Assembly: GCF_001399685.1 (NCBI RefSeq)
Contig: NZ_JTHN01000068.1
Location: forward strand, 1-64,000
Length of the DNA: 64,000 nucleotides
Source: Paenibacillus sp. A3
GTDB taxonomy: Bacteria; Bacillota; Bacilli; Paenibacillales; NBRC-103111
Direction of reading: 5' to 3'
A program made the position numbers and the translations under genes. This document shows, piece by piece, positions 10,184 through 18,620 of this stretch (the stretch's first letter is position 1; every line of letters starts with the position of its first letter). Below the pieces are notes generated by a model, which was given only the letters and a program-made list of their open reading frames with translations, was not told where the DNA came from and searched no databases.

Positions 10184-11874
10184 TCTCGCTCGCGGCGGCA
10201 GCGATTCTTGCGATTTCCGTTCTTGAATTTTGGATTCCTCAATTCACTAAAGTCGTCATCGATCAGCTCATACCCAACCGGCGATACGATGCGCTGCTTG
10301 AGATGGGGGGCTGCATTGTCGGCGCTGCGTTATTGCTCGGAGCTTTTCGCTTTTGCAGCAGCTATATGATGACGCTTGTTAGCCAAAGGGCCATTCTGCG
10401 GCTGCGGAATAAGCTGTACCGGCATACCTTGAGCCTGGACTTGAAGTTTTTCGAGCGCAATCGTACCGGCGATCTCATGACCAGGCTTACTAGCGATGTC
10501 AACCAGCTGCAGGAATTGGTGTCTCCCGATACGTTATCCATCGCGGCCGATTTTTTCACCTTTATCGCGGTTTGCGGTTATTTGCTTTATGTCGATTGGG
10601 AGCTGGCGCTTCTACTGATGAGCAAGTTCCCCATCCTGTTCTATACGTCGCGGTTTTTCAGCGGCCGCATCAAGTCGGCTTATCGGACGGTACGCCAGTC
10701 TTCCGCCGAGCTGAGCAATCACCTTCAGGATACGCTGTCCGGAATTCGGATGATTAAAAAATCCTTCGCGAACGAGCACGAGGAGGCACAGAGGTTCGCC
10801 GGGTGGAGCGAGCAGAACCGGAACGCTGCAGTGGCGGCTTCACGGCTGTCCGCTTTGTTCTCTCCGATCATCGACATGCTGAATTCCATCGGAATGGTCA
10901 TCGTGCTGCTGTTCGGGGCTTGGCAGGCGATGCGCGGACGGCTTACCGTCGGCGACATCGTGGCTTTCCTCGCTTACCTGCGTCTGCTGCAGGGCCCGAT
11001 TCGTTCCTTCAGCCGCATGGTGAGCCGAATTCAACAATCGGCCGCGGCCTACGAACGAATTCACGAAGTGTTGAAGACCTTGCCGGAGGTTCGCAACAAA
11101 GACAATGCGCTCGCTTTACCGGCGATCCAAGGGGATATTTTCTTCGATGACGTGGATTTCGCGTATGAAGCGAATGTGCCGGTTCTGCAAAATTTTCATT
11201 TGCGAATCCGCGCCAATCAAGTGACGGCGCTGGTCGGCTCGTCCGGCTCGGGCAAATCGACCGTCGCTCATTTGATCGCCCGTTTATACGATGTGCAAAA
11301 AGGGGTGATCTTCATCGACGGTCATCCGCTGGACGAAGTCACCCTTGAGTCGCTTCGCCGTCAAATCGGCATCGTATCCCAGGATGTGATCCTGCTGAAC
11401 GGTTCCATCCGGGACAATATCGCCTACGGCAAGCCGGACGCGTCTCCCGAAGAGATCGAAGCGGCGGCGGGAGCGGCGAATGCGCAGGAGTTTATCGAGG
11501 CTTTTCCCCACGGATACGATACGTTGATCGGAGAAAGGGGCGTCAAGCTGTCGGGCGGGCAGAAGCAGCGGCTGTCGATAGCCCGGGCGCTGCTGAAAAA
11601 TCCGCGCTTGATCATTTTGGATGAAGCGACGGCCGCGCTCGACACGGAATCCGAGCAATTGATTCAAAAGGCGCTTTCCCGGCTGCTTCCCGGGCGCACC
11701 TGCCTGGTCATCGCGCACCGCCTGTCCACGATTCAGCATGCGGACCGGATTGTCGTTTTGGAGAAAGGACAGGTGGTGGAAACAGGCACGCATGAAGCCT
11801 TGCTTCGCCGTTCGGGCCGCTACAAGACCTTGTACGATATGCAGTTTCCGCAAACGGCCGTCGAGACGGCTTGA
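10174..11874 (+). CDS. ABC multidrug exporter, fused permease-ATPase half-transporter
   Basis: 566 residues: six membrane helices (about 1-300), then a nucleotide-binding domain with Walker A VGSSGSGKS (about 353-361), Q-loop, signature LSGGQKQR (about 458), Walker B LIILDEA and H-loop IAHRLS. It should act as a homodimer exporting hydrophobic compounds or lipids (MsbA/BmrA-like). No good ribosome site precedes ATG 10174, and the protein lacks the usual short cytoplasmic N-terminus, which appears in another frame at 10112-10183. The position behind MarR operator O2 suggests repression by the adjacent MarR protein. Confidence 0.88.
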   Translation: MALISLAAAAILAISVLEFWIPQFTKVVIDQLIPNRRYDALLEMGGCIVGAALLLGAFRFCSSYMMTLVSQRAILRLRNKLYRHTLSLDLKFFERNRTGDLMTRLTSDVNQLQELVSPDTLSIAADFFTFIAVCGYLLYVDWELALLLMSKFPILFYTSRFFSGRIKSAYRTVRQSSAELSNHLQDTLSGIRMIKKSFANEHEEAQRFAGWSEQNRNAAVAASRLSALFSPIIDMLNSIGMVIVLLFGAWQAMRGRLTVGDIVAFLAYLRLLQGPIRSFSRMVSRIQQSAAAYERIHEVLKTLPEVRNKDNALALPAIQGDIFFDDVDFAYEANVPVLQNFHLRIRANQVTALVGSSGSGKSTVAHLIARLYDVQKGVIFIDGHPLDEVTLESLRRQIGIVSQDVILLNGSIRDNIAYGKPDASPEEIEAAAGAANAQEFIEAFPHGYDTLIGERGVKLSGGQKQRLSIARALLKNPRLIILDEATAALDTESEQLIQKALSRLLPGRTCLVIAHRLSTIQHADRIVVLEKGQVVETGTHEALLRRSGRYKTLYDMQFPQTAVETA

Positions 11875-11915
11875 TCCTAATTTATTCGAAATTCGAAATT
11901 TGAAAGAGGTGTTTT

Positions 11916-13130
11916 ATGTTGCAAATGGCCAATTCATCCCTTCCCAAGAGAAACTATTCTTTAATGACGGCGGTGCTGTGCTGGTCCGGCATGGCGGTGA
12001 TGTCCAGCCTTTACGTCACCATTCCGCTAATATCCTTGTTCGCAGATCTGTTCGGCGTCACGCCTACGCAGGCGGCTGCGGCGGGAAGCGTATTTTCCCT
12101 CGGCTTCGCGATCGGCTGCCTGATTTATGGCGCATTGTCGGACAAATACGGCCGCAAAAAGGTCATCGTGATCGGACTCATGGCGTTAACGCTCATCTCC
12201 TTGCTGCTCGGCGTCATCGACAGCTTCTTCTGGATCATTGTGCTAAGGGGTTTGCAAGGCGCTGCGGCAGCCACGTTCTCGCCGGTGGCTCTGGCTTACG
12301 CGGTGGAAATGTTTCCGGCGGAAAAACGGGTGACGACGATCGGGTTTATCAGCACGGGCTTCCTGGTGGCCGGAATCGTAGGGCAGGTCGTCAGCGGTTT
12401 AATCAGCCAGCAATACGGGTGGAATGCGGTATTTTATGTTCTCGCAGGCGCCTATGTCGTGACTGCGTTTCTCGTTATCCGCTTCCTGCCGAAAGGGGAA
12501 ATTCAACAGGCGCACGCTAATATATGGGAGCCCTTGAAGCAAATCGGCAGCGTATTTTCGCAGAAAAATCTTCTTCTCAGCTATGCTGTCGCTCTGGTGC
12601 TGCTCATGTCGTTTGTCAGCATGTACACGGTGCTGGGCAGCTACTTGAGCGGACCGGACTTCGGGCTGACCAAGCAGGAAATTCTGTATGTACGTTCCAT
12701 CGGGGTAATCGGCATGCTGTTGTCTCCTTTATCCGGACGCTTGGCCAAACGGTATGGCGTTCGTGCCGTTCTGCGCGGAGGACTGCTGCTGGCGATGGCG
12801 GGTCTTGCTTCGCTGTGGCTGACGTCCAGCTTGCCCCTGCTGATTATGCTGAGCTTGGTCTTTGTGGCGGGCATTGCGCTCTCTGTCCCGGCGCTCGTTT
12901 CGCTCGTCGGCCAATTGGGAGGCAAATCGCGCGGGATTGCGGTTTCGGTCTACACGTTTATTCTCTTCGCCGGAACAAGTCTGGGGCCCATCCTCTCCAT
13001 TCGTTTTATGGAAGCCGGCAGCTATGGGCTGACCTTCGTGCTGCTGGCGCTTATTCTGGGCATCGGTTTGGTGGCCGCATTGCTCATTCACCGGGAGACA
13101 CCCGAGAAACCGGCGGCAGTCAGGAACTAA
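11916..13130 (+). CDS. MFS efflux transporter
   Basis: 404 residues with twelve predicted membrane segments. It has the MFS loop 2-3 motif GALSDKYGRKKV (about residue 72) and a helix-5 region typical of drug/proton antiporters. The start ATG follows AAAGAGG. It lies 41 bases after the ABC exporter and probably belongs to the same MarR-controlled unit. The substrate is unknown, and sugar-efflux or multidrug export are both possible. Confidence 0.85.
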   Translation: MLQMANSSLPKRNYSLMTAVLCWSGMAVMSSLYVTIPLISLFADLFGVTPTQAAAAGSVFSLGFAIGCLIYGALSDKYGRKKVIVIGLMALTLISLLLGVIDSFFWIIVLRGLQGAAAATFSPVALAYAVEMFPAEKRVTTIGFISTGFLVAGIVGQVVSGLISQQYGWNAVFYVLAGAYVVTAFLVIRFLPKGEIQQAHANIWEPLKQIGSVFSQKNLLLSYAVALVLLMSFVSMYTVLGSYLSGPDFGLTKQEILYVRSIGVIGMLLSPLSGRLAKRYGVRAVLRGGLLLAMAGLASLWLTSSLPLLIMLSLVFVAGIALSVPALVSLVGQLGGKSRGIAVSVYTFILFAGTSLGPILSIRFMEAGSYGLTFVLLALILGIGLVAALLIHRETPEKPAAVRN

Positions 13131-13162
13131 GGGAGAAATATTTCCCGATCCGTTCATAACGG

Positions 13163-13192
13163 TTGACGAATGAAACTTCCGTTGTGTATCAT
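13163..13192 (+). promoter_or_regulatory. Promoter of the riboswitch leader
   Basis: TTGACG, an 18-bp spacer, then TATCAT. The predicted transcript start (about 13199) coincides with the first conserved bases of the riboswitch (GCTTAATTT). Confidence 0.65.
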
Positions 13193-13194
13193 GA

Positions 13195-13335
13195 AAATAC
13201 GCTTAATTTCCAACTTCTCCGAGTTGGAAAGCGGGGGAACCATTTTTGTGGGGCGAATCGCCTTGTGCGCGTAGGGAACCATCTTTCCCGAGTCCGTCAG
13301 CTAACCTCGTCAGCAGTAGATGGGTCCATGCTTTC
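13195..13335 (+). promoter_or_regulatory. ydaO/yuaA-type cyclic di-AMP riboswitch
   Basis: The conserved blocks of the ydaO motif appear in order: GCTTAAT, a variable hairpin (TTCCAACTTC / GAGTTGGAA), GCGGGGGAACC, GGGGCGAATC, TAGGGAACC, and the diagnostic core GAGTCCGTCAGCTAACCTCG. In this class c-di-AMP binding lowers expression of the downstream gene by termination. An attenuator (13358-13456) follows. Boundaries are approximate. The target is the KamA-family gene at 13549. Confidence 0.9.
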
Positions 13336-13357
13336 GTGCAAATTTTATGGCATGAAT

Positions 13358-13456
13358 GACCCGTGATGCGGGTCTTCGTATAGGGATAGACCCGCGACAG
13401 TCAGCCAAGCTGCGGCACGTTGTGCCCAGGGATGCGCTGCTGTACGGGTCTTTTTG
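13358..13456 (+). terminator. Riboswitch expression platform / attenuator
   Basis: Four alternating complementary segments are visible: GACCCG at 13358, CGGGTC at 13369, GACCCG at 13389 and CGGGTC at 13445. The last is followed by TTTTT. Pairing of 13388-13395 with 13444-13451 makes an intrinsic terminator enclosing a smaller hairpin (GGCAC/GTGCC). Pairing of 13368-13374 with 13389-13395 would prevent it. A further GGGTC at 13322 can pair with 13358-13362, linking the switch to the aptamer. Confidence 0.75.
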
Positions 13457-13548
13457 CTTTATTCGCCCATCTGCGGAAAAATGCGAACAAGGAGGTGTCC
13501 TGCGGTACTGTTGGTGTAGTTACATCCATGACAAGGAGGGTAAAAGCC

Positions 13549-14724
13549 ATGCCACAGCCGAAATATATCACCGATATGGATAAGATTCCCCAAATCCCGC
13601 TTCAGGAGCGGGAGAAGCTTAAGCCCATTACGGAGAAATTCGTGTTTCGCGTGAACGATTATTACTTGAGCCTCATTAATTGGAACGATCCGAACGATCC
13701 GATTAAAAAACTTGTCATCCCGAACGAGGGTGAGCTGATGGAATACGGCCGGTGGGACGCTTCCGACGAGGATACGAATTATGTCGTTCCCGGCTGCCAG
13801 CATAAATACCGGACGACGGCCTTGCTGCTCGTATCGGAAGTATGCGGGGCTTACTGCAGGTACTGCTTCCGCAAACGGTTATTCCGCAACGATGTGAAAG
13901 AAGCGATGTCCGATGTCGAAGAGGGAATCGCTTACATCGCCCGGCATCCCGAAATTAACAACGTGCTCCTGACCGGCGGGGACAGTCTTATCCTGTCGAC
14001 GGCACGCTTGGGCAACATATTAAGCAAGCTGCGGGCCATCGAGCACGTGAAGATCATCCGGCTCGGCTCCAAGCTGCCCGTGTTCAATCCGATGCGCATC
14101 TACGAGGACGAAGCGCTGCAGGATCTCATTCGGTCCTTCTCCTCCGCGGATAAGCGTATCTACGTCATGGCGCATATCAATCATCCCCGCGAAATCACGG
14201 AGGAGGCCAAGAAGGGATTCGAGGCGCTGCATCGTGCCGGGGCCATCGTCGTGAACCAGACGCCGGTGCTGAAGGGGATTAACGACGATCCTGCGGTATT
14301 GGGCGAGCTTCTGGACAAGCTTTCCTGGGCCGGAGTCACGCCCTACTACTTCTTCGTCAATCGTCCGGTGGCCGGCAACAGCGAGTTTGTCCTGCCTCTG
14401 AAGAAGGTATACGCTATTGTCGAGCAAGCGAAAGCTTTAACCTCCGGTCTGGGAAAAAGAGTACGCCTGTCGATGAGCCATACGTCCGGAAAAATCGAAA
14501 TTCTGGCGATCGAGAATGGCAAGGCTTACTTGAAGTACCATCAATCCCGGGACGGGGAGTACGGTAAATTTATGGTGCTGGATTGTCCGGAGGAGGCCGC
14601 CTGGTTCGACGATTTGCCGGGGAACGAGCGGTACTGGAGTAAACCGGTGAAGAAGACGGACGCCATCGTTTCCGTGAACGAGCTGCCCGAGGCTCCCGCG
14701 GTTCGACGGGCGATCTCAAGTTAA
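13549..14724 (+). CDS. KamA-family radical SAM protein (lysine 2,3-aminomutase-like)
   Basis: 391 residues. The radical-SAM cluster motif CGAYCRYC (C99, C103, C106) and the LTGGD motif (141-145) are intact. In lysine 2,3-aminomutase the PLP lysine lies in DAPGGGGK. Here the equivalent region reads SMSHTSGK (K315), so the PLP lysine seems present but the substrate-binding aspartate is not. The substrate may therefore not be lysine. Start: ATG 13549, nine bases after AAGGAGG. The gene is alone behind the c-di-AMP riboswitch, and no beta-lysine acetyltransferase partner is adjacent. The function is best left as an amino-acid aminomutase-like enzyme. Confidence 0.85.
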   Translation: MPQPKYITDMDKIPQIPLQEREKLKPITEKFVFRVNDYYLSLINWNDPNDPIKKLVIPNEGELMEYGRWDASDEDTNYVVPGCQHKYRTTALLLVSEVCGAYCRYCFRKRLFRNDVKEAMSDVEEGIAYIARHPEINNVLLTGGDSLILSTARLGNILSKLRAIEHVKIIRLGSKLPVFNPMRIYEDEALQDLIRSFSSADKRIYVMAHINHPREITEEAKKGFEALHRAGAIVVNQTPVLKGINDDPAVLGELLDKLSWAGVTPYYFFVNRPVAGNSEFVLPLKKVYAIVEQAKALTSGLGKRVRLSMSHTSGKIEILAIENGKAYLKYHQSRDGEYGKFMVLDCPEEAAWFDDLPGNERYWSKPVKKTDAIVSVNELPEAPAVRRAISS

Positions 14725-14731
14725 ACCAGCG

Positions 14732-14776
14732 AAAACAGCCAATCCTCTGGAATTTCAGGGGCTTGGCTGTTTTTTG
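14732..14776 (+). terminator. Terminator of the kamA-like gene
   Basis: AAAACAGCCAA pairs with TTGGCTGTTTT across a 20-base loop, followed by a T run. Confidence 0.88.
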
Positions 14777-14785
14777 CACATCGCT

Positions 14786-15733
14786 TCATGCTTCCGCGCG
14801 CTTCGCTTGAATGCCTTGCGGAGCCGTCTTTTTCCGCCCCAAGAGGTTCGTTCCGAGGACCCCGGCAATAATCATGACCGACCCGATCAGATGGTACACC
14901 GTCACCTCTTCCCCGAGAAACAGAGCCCCGGACGCGATCGAGACGATGGTCGCCAGATTGCTGAATACGCTCATTTTCGAAGCTTCCATCTTGGACAAAA
15001 TGTAGTTGGCCGTCAGGGCGGTGACGAGCGAGGAGATCACGCCCAAATAAAAGATCGAGACGAGAAAGGTCCCGTCGACCAGCGGTGCGGTAAATTGGTT
15101 AAACGTCCCGGCGGACGCGTGGCTGGCAAGCGAAACGATCAGAAACACGACGAAGCCGACGCCCAGCACAAAATAAGTGGTTTCCGCTGGGCTGAACTGC
15201 TTCGAAAGCGAGCGGGCCAGCACGCTGTATCCGGCAAAAGCGACGCACGTCAGGAACAGCAGGAAGATTCCGGTCATGTTCGCCAAGTCGATGCGGCTTC
15301 CTTTCATGACGAAGATGAAGACGACGCCGAAGACCGACAGGAAAATCGACAGCTTCTGCAGGACGGTCGTCGCTTCCTTCAAAAATACGGAGGCGAGCAC
15401 CATCGTCACGACAGGGGTGAACGCGTACAGAATGCCGCCCTCGGCCGAGGTGGCGTGCTGCAGCCCGAACGCTTGCAGCGTGAAGAAGCCGAGCGGGTAC
15501 ATCGTGGCCAGCAGCAGCGCCTTCCACAGCGGCTTGCCGCGGTAGGTCAGCTTGACCCAGCCCAGCGCGACCGGGATCGACATGACCGCAAACGATGCGG
15601 CGAAACGAAACGTTAGCGTGTCGAGCGGGTGGGCGTGTTCGAGCGCGATTTTGGTAAACAGAAACGAGAATCCAATGATCGCCGCATTCAGTATGGCGAA
15701 TACATATGCGAGCTTTAATCCTTTTTGGTTCAT
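14786..15733 (-). CDS. EamA/DMT-family transporter
   Basis: 315 residues with ten predicted helices in two EamA repeats (about 8-145 and 155-300). Members of the drug/metabolite transporter superfamily export amino acids or other metabolites. I chose ATG 15733 (MNQKGLKLAYVFAILNAAII), with GGAGAGAAGG upstream; an earlier ATG at 15778 adds an unrelated tail. It is divergent from a MocR regulator, a pairing in which the regulator commonly controls the exporter. The 158-bp gap holds an 18-bp perfect palindrome. Confidence 0.87.
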   Translation of the reverse strand: MNQKGLKLAYVFAILNAAIIGFSFLFTKIALEHAHPLDTLTFRFAASFAVMSIPVALGWVKLTYRGKPLWKALLLATMYPLGFFTLQAFGLQHATSAEGGILYAFTPVVTMVLASVFLKEATTVLQKLSIFLSVFGVVFIFVMKGSRIDLANMTGIFLLFLTCVAFAGYSVLARSLSKQFSPAETTYFVLGVGFVVFLIVSLASHASAGTFNQFTAPLVDGTFLVSIFYLGVISSLVTALTANYILSKMEASKMSVFSNLATIVSIASGALFLGEEVTVYHLIGSVMIIAGVLGTNLLGRKKTAPQGIQAKRAEA

Positions 15734-15832
15734 GGGGGCAACCTTCTCTCCTGGACAGTCGGGTGCGCGTTCGCTCACCCGTTACTTATAAGGTAAGGCC
15801 AATGGAAAAACTGGACAATGTCATTTTACTGC

Positions 15833-15850
15833 AACTGTATCGATACAGTT
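15833..15850. promoter_or_regulatory. Palindromic operator between the EamA and MocR genes
   Basis: Perfect 18-bp palindrome AACTGTATCGATACAGTT. It lies 13 bp upstream of a TATAAT (15864-15869) that serves the mocR gene, so it covers the expected -35 region. It is the probable site of the MocR dimer. Confidence 0.65.
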
Positions 15851-15891
15851 GGCCGGATTCGTGTATAATGAGGGGAACAAGGAGGCGCGTG

Positions 15892-17232
15892 ATGAAAAAG
15901 TATGTCTCGATCTTATCCGATATGGAGCATAAAATCCGGGAGGGGCACTACGGCCTCGGTCGGAAGCTGCCCTCCGTCCGCAGCGCCGCGGAGGAGTACG
16001 GCTGCAGCGTCAGCACGATTATCCGGGCGTATGCCGAGCTGGAGAAGCGCCACGCGATCTATTCGGTCCCGCAGAGCGGCTATTACGTAGTCGAGAAGTC
16101 GGGAGACTGGCGCAGCGGCACGGTCAGCGAAACGATCGATTTTGCTTCGGCGTCGCCGGATTTGGACGTGTTTCCGTATTTGGATTTCCAGCATTGCCTG
16201 AACAAGGCCATCGATACGTACAAATACCATCTGTTTACTTACGGCGATCCGCATGGGCTGGAATCGCTGCGCCAGACGCTCGTTTCCCATTTGGCCGGCG
16301 ATCAGGTATTTGCCAAGGCGGAGCGGATTCTCGTCAGCTCGGGTGCGCAGCCGGCGCTGGAAATTTTGGCAAAGATGCCGTTTCCGAACGGAAAGACGAC
16401 CGTTCTGGTCGAGCAGCCGAGCTACGATCTGTATTTGCGCTTTTTGGAGGCGGAGGGCATTCCGGTTCGCGGCATCGCGCGGACGGCGAAGGGGATCGAT
16501 CTGCAGGAGCTGGAGGAGCAGTTTCGCAGCGGCGGCATCAAATTTTTTTACACGATGTCGAGATACCACAATCCGCTCGGCACCTCGTACAGCGCGGAGG
16601 AGAGGAAGGCGATCGCCCGGCTGGCCGGCAAATACGACGTGTACGTCGTGGAGGACGATTATATGGCGGACCTCGGCGCCGAGCGGTTCGAACCGATTCA
16701 CGCTTATGACCGGAGCTCGCATGTCGTTTATTTGAAGAGCTTCTCCAAAATCATTTTTCCCGGGCTGAGGCTCGGAGCCGTCGTGCTGCCGGAGCGGCTG
16801 CTGAAGACGTACCATAAGTACAAAAATTACCCCGACACCTCGCTGCTCTCCCAGGCGGCGCTCGAAATTTACATCAAAAACGGCATGTACGAGCGGCACA
16901 AGCACAAAATATATGGCTTGTACGAGGAGCGGATGCGCGAGTTGAACGAGGCACTGCGGCGTCATAACGATGCGGGGCTGATCGAGGTGGCAGACGTCCG
17001 TTCGGGCGTCTATGTTCAGTTTAAGCTGCCGAGGACGACCAATATTGAGCGTCTGATGAAGCGCCTCGCAGAGAGGAAGGTCAGCGTCGTTTCCGGCAAG
17101 CCGTTTTATTTGGCGGATTACGCGGAGTGGGAGAAATTTATCCGCATCAGCGTTTCACGGGCGCAGCGGGAGCGGATCGACGAAGGGGTCCGGGCTATTG
17201 TCGAGGAGGTGCGGCGGGGGAGCGGGTGGTAG
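15892..17232 (+). CDS. MocR/PdxR-family regulator (GntR domain fused to aminotransferase domain)
   Basis: 446 residues. Residues 1-70 are a GntR winged helix (LPSVRSAAEEYGCSVSTIIRAY). Residues 85-440 are a class I aminotransferase fold with the PLP lysine in YLKSFSK (about 280-285) and the VVEDDY motif before it. MocR proteins use PLP or an amino-acid aldimine as effector rather than doing catalysis. Start: ATG 15892 with AAGGAGG six bases upstream. A much longer open frame upstream (from 15706) overlaps the promoter and is rejected. It probably regulates the divergent EamA exporter and itself. Confidence 0.88.
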   Translation: MKKYVSILSDMEHKIREGHYGLGRKLPSVRSAAEEYGCSVSTIIRAYAELEKRHAIYSVPQSGYYVVEKSGDWRSGTVSETIDFASASPDLDVFPYLDFQHCLNKAIDTYKYHLFTYGDPHGLESLRQTLVSHLAGDQVFAKAERILVSSGAQPALEILAKMPFPNGKTTVLVEQPSYDLYLRFLEAEGIPVRGIARTAKGIDLQELEEQFRSGGIKFFYTMSRYHNPLGTSYSAEERKAIARLAGKYDVYVVEDDYMADLGAERFEPIHAYDRSSHVVYLKSFSKIIFPGLRLGAVVLPERLLKTYHKYKNYPDTSLLSQAALEIYIKNGMYERHKHKIYGLYEERMRELNEALRRHNDAGLIEVADVRSGVYVQFKLPRTTNIERLMKRLAERKVSVVSGKPFYLADYAEWEKFIRISVSRAQRERIDEGVRAIVEEVRRGSGW

Positions 17233-17345
17233 AGCAAGTCGGGTGTCTGGGAGATTTGTATAATAGCAATCGAAAAGAACTCTAGCTAACGCTTCATGCT
17301 ATAATAGGTGTAGGTGTGTATCTTAGTCATCAAGGAGGTTATGTA

Positions 17346-17780
17346 ATGGGAACAGGTAATCCGGTAACGATAACAGTGGAAACGATCGTTCATTCTCCCG
17401 TCGAAAGCGTGTGGAAATATTGGACAGATCCGAAGCATATCACGCAATGGAATAAGGCTTCCGATGATTGGCACACGCCATACGCCGAGAATGATCTGAG
17501 GGTCGGCGGTAAATTCCTCTCAAGAATGGAAGCCAAAGACGGCAGCTTTGGATTTGATTTCAGCGGAGTATACGACGAGGTGAGCATTAACGAGAGCATC
17601 TCCTATACGATCGCCGATGGTAGAAAAGTGAAGATCGTTTTTATTCGCCAAGACAACGACACGAAAATCATCACATCATTCGAAGCGGAAGAGACCAATA
17701 GCGTCGAGATGCAGCAAGCCGGGTGGCAGGCGATTGCAGACAATTTCAAAAAATATGTGGAAACAGCTAAAGAAGAATAA
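17346..17780 (+). CDS. SRPBCC/AHSA1-type START-like domain protein
   Basis: 144 residues. The N-terminal VETIVHSPVESVWKYWTDPKHITQW and the later ADNFKKYVETAK are typical of the Aha1-like SRPBCC family, whose members bind small hydrophobic ligands in a helix-grip fold; the biochemical role is generally unknown. Start: ATG 17346, seven bases after AAGGAGG. A TATAAT at 17300-17305 could be its -10. It faces the convergent SRPBCC gene at 17837 across a shared hairpin terminator. Confidence 0.83.
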   Translation: MGTGNPVTITVETIVHSPVESVWKYWTDPKHITQWNKASDDWHTPYAENDLRVGGKFLSRMEAKDGSFGFDFSGVYDEVSINESISYTIADGRKVKIVFIRQDNDTKIITSFEAEETNSVEMQQAGWQAIADNFKKYVETAKEE

Positions 17781-17799
17781 GATCATTCGCAGCCTTAGA

Positions 17800-17827
17800 A
17801 GCGCATGCCGACATCGGCATGCGCTTT
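17800..17827. terminator. Bidirectional hairpin between convergent SRPBCC genes
   Basis: A long perfect stem AGCGCATGCCGA / TCGGCATGCGCT with a 2-base loop, between the two convergent stop codons. The T/A tracts are short. Confidence 0.7.
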
Positions 17828-17836
17828 GCATAGTGG

Positions 17837-18256
17837 TTATTGTTCCAACACCTTTTCAAGCCCGCCGCACCAATTACTCCAGCCATACTTAGCTCCATTG
17901 AGGGCTTGAGCATTGGAGATTCCGGTTTGTTCGAGATGAAGGTTAACCTTTCCGTCCCCTAAATCCTGCAGCGTCCAGGTGACCGTGTGCTTCTCTCCGC
18001 TTTCCCAAGTATAGGACAACCGGTTTGGTGCGTCCACGATAAGCACTTCGCCTTCAATAATTCCATTCCACCATTCGGTCGGCTGCGTGCGAAACTGAAA
18101 ACGGTGTCCTACGACGGGCTTAAAATCATTTTCCATCGCCTGACCGGTGTGGATGTTGACCACCCACTTGGCAAGCTTGCTTGAATCGGTTAAGGCGGAC
18201 CAAAGCTTCTCGATCGATGTCGTGTACTGAAAATCCAAGGATAATGTTAAACTCAT
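17837..18256 (-). CDS. SRPBCC-domain protein of the ArsR operon
   Basis: 139 residues, Aha1-like: LDFQYTTSIEKLWSALTD at the start and GWSNWCGGLEKVLEQ at the end. Its ATG overlaps the stop of the upstream arsR gene by four bases, so the two are translationally coupled. ArsR-SRPBCC pairs are common in Bacillales, and the SRPBCC partner is often annotated only as an activator-of-Hsp90-like protein. Substrate and role are unknown. Confidence 0.85.
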   Translation of the reverse strand: MSLTLSLDFQYTTSIEKLWSALTDSSKLAKWVVNIHTGQAMENDFKPVVGHRFQFRTQPTEWWNGIIEGEVLIVDAPNRLSYTWESGEKHTVTWTLQDLGDGKVNLHLEQTGISNAQALNGAKYGWSNWCGGLEKVLEQ

Positions 18257-18582
18257 TCTTCTTCCTCCTCTAATAGTTGGTTCAAGCGCAACATATTCAT
18301 ACCCCAGAACTTGCTATAGAAAGCCACCCAATCTTGAATTTCTCTGAGTGGAGAGGCATTAAGCCTAAATCGCGTTTCTCTGCCGACTTTTCGGTCAAGG
18401 ACCAGTCCGGCCTCTTTAAGGATTGTCAAATGCTTGGATACCGCGGTACGGCCCATTTGAAACTGTGCCGTTAACTCATGAAGCGGTATCTCCTCTTTCT
18501 CTGCTAACAGACGAATCAGTCGGCGCCTAGTTGGATCTGCAATCGCGTCAAACACATCCCGCAACGGGTTGTTCTCGCTCAC
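18253..18582 (-). CDS. ArsR-family repressor
   Basis: 109 residues with a winged helix (FDAIADPTRRRLIRLLAEKE, then LTAQFQMGRTAVSKHLTILK, then LVLDRKVGRETRF). There are no cysteine metal-binding pairs, so it is more like the SdpR-type non-metal ArsR regulators. Start: GTG 18582 with AGGAGAGGG upstream. It is the second gene of a doxX(pseudo)-arsR-SRPBCC operon and probably binds the two 16-bp palindromes at 18964 and 18993, within the operon promoter. Confidence 0.87.
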   Translation of the reverse strand: MSENNPLRDVFDAIADPTRRRLIRLLAEKEEIPLHELTAQFQMGRTAVSKHLTILKEAGLVLDRKVGRETRFRLNASPLREIQDWVAFYSKFWGMNMLRLNQLLEEEEE

Positions 18583-18620
18583 AACACCCTCTCCTAAATA
18601 TTATTTTCTGTAGTAGAAAT

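Noticed and set aside
13549-14724. Assignment of the KamA-like gene as lysine 2,3-aminomutase of the acetyl-beta-lysine pathway
   Set aside because: The substrate aspartate motif is changed and no acetyltransferase gene is adjacent, so the specific name was not used.
15913-16965. 350-codon minus-strand ORF opposite the MocR gene
   Set aside because: Antisense shadow of GC-rich codons, with no ribosome site or domain.
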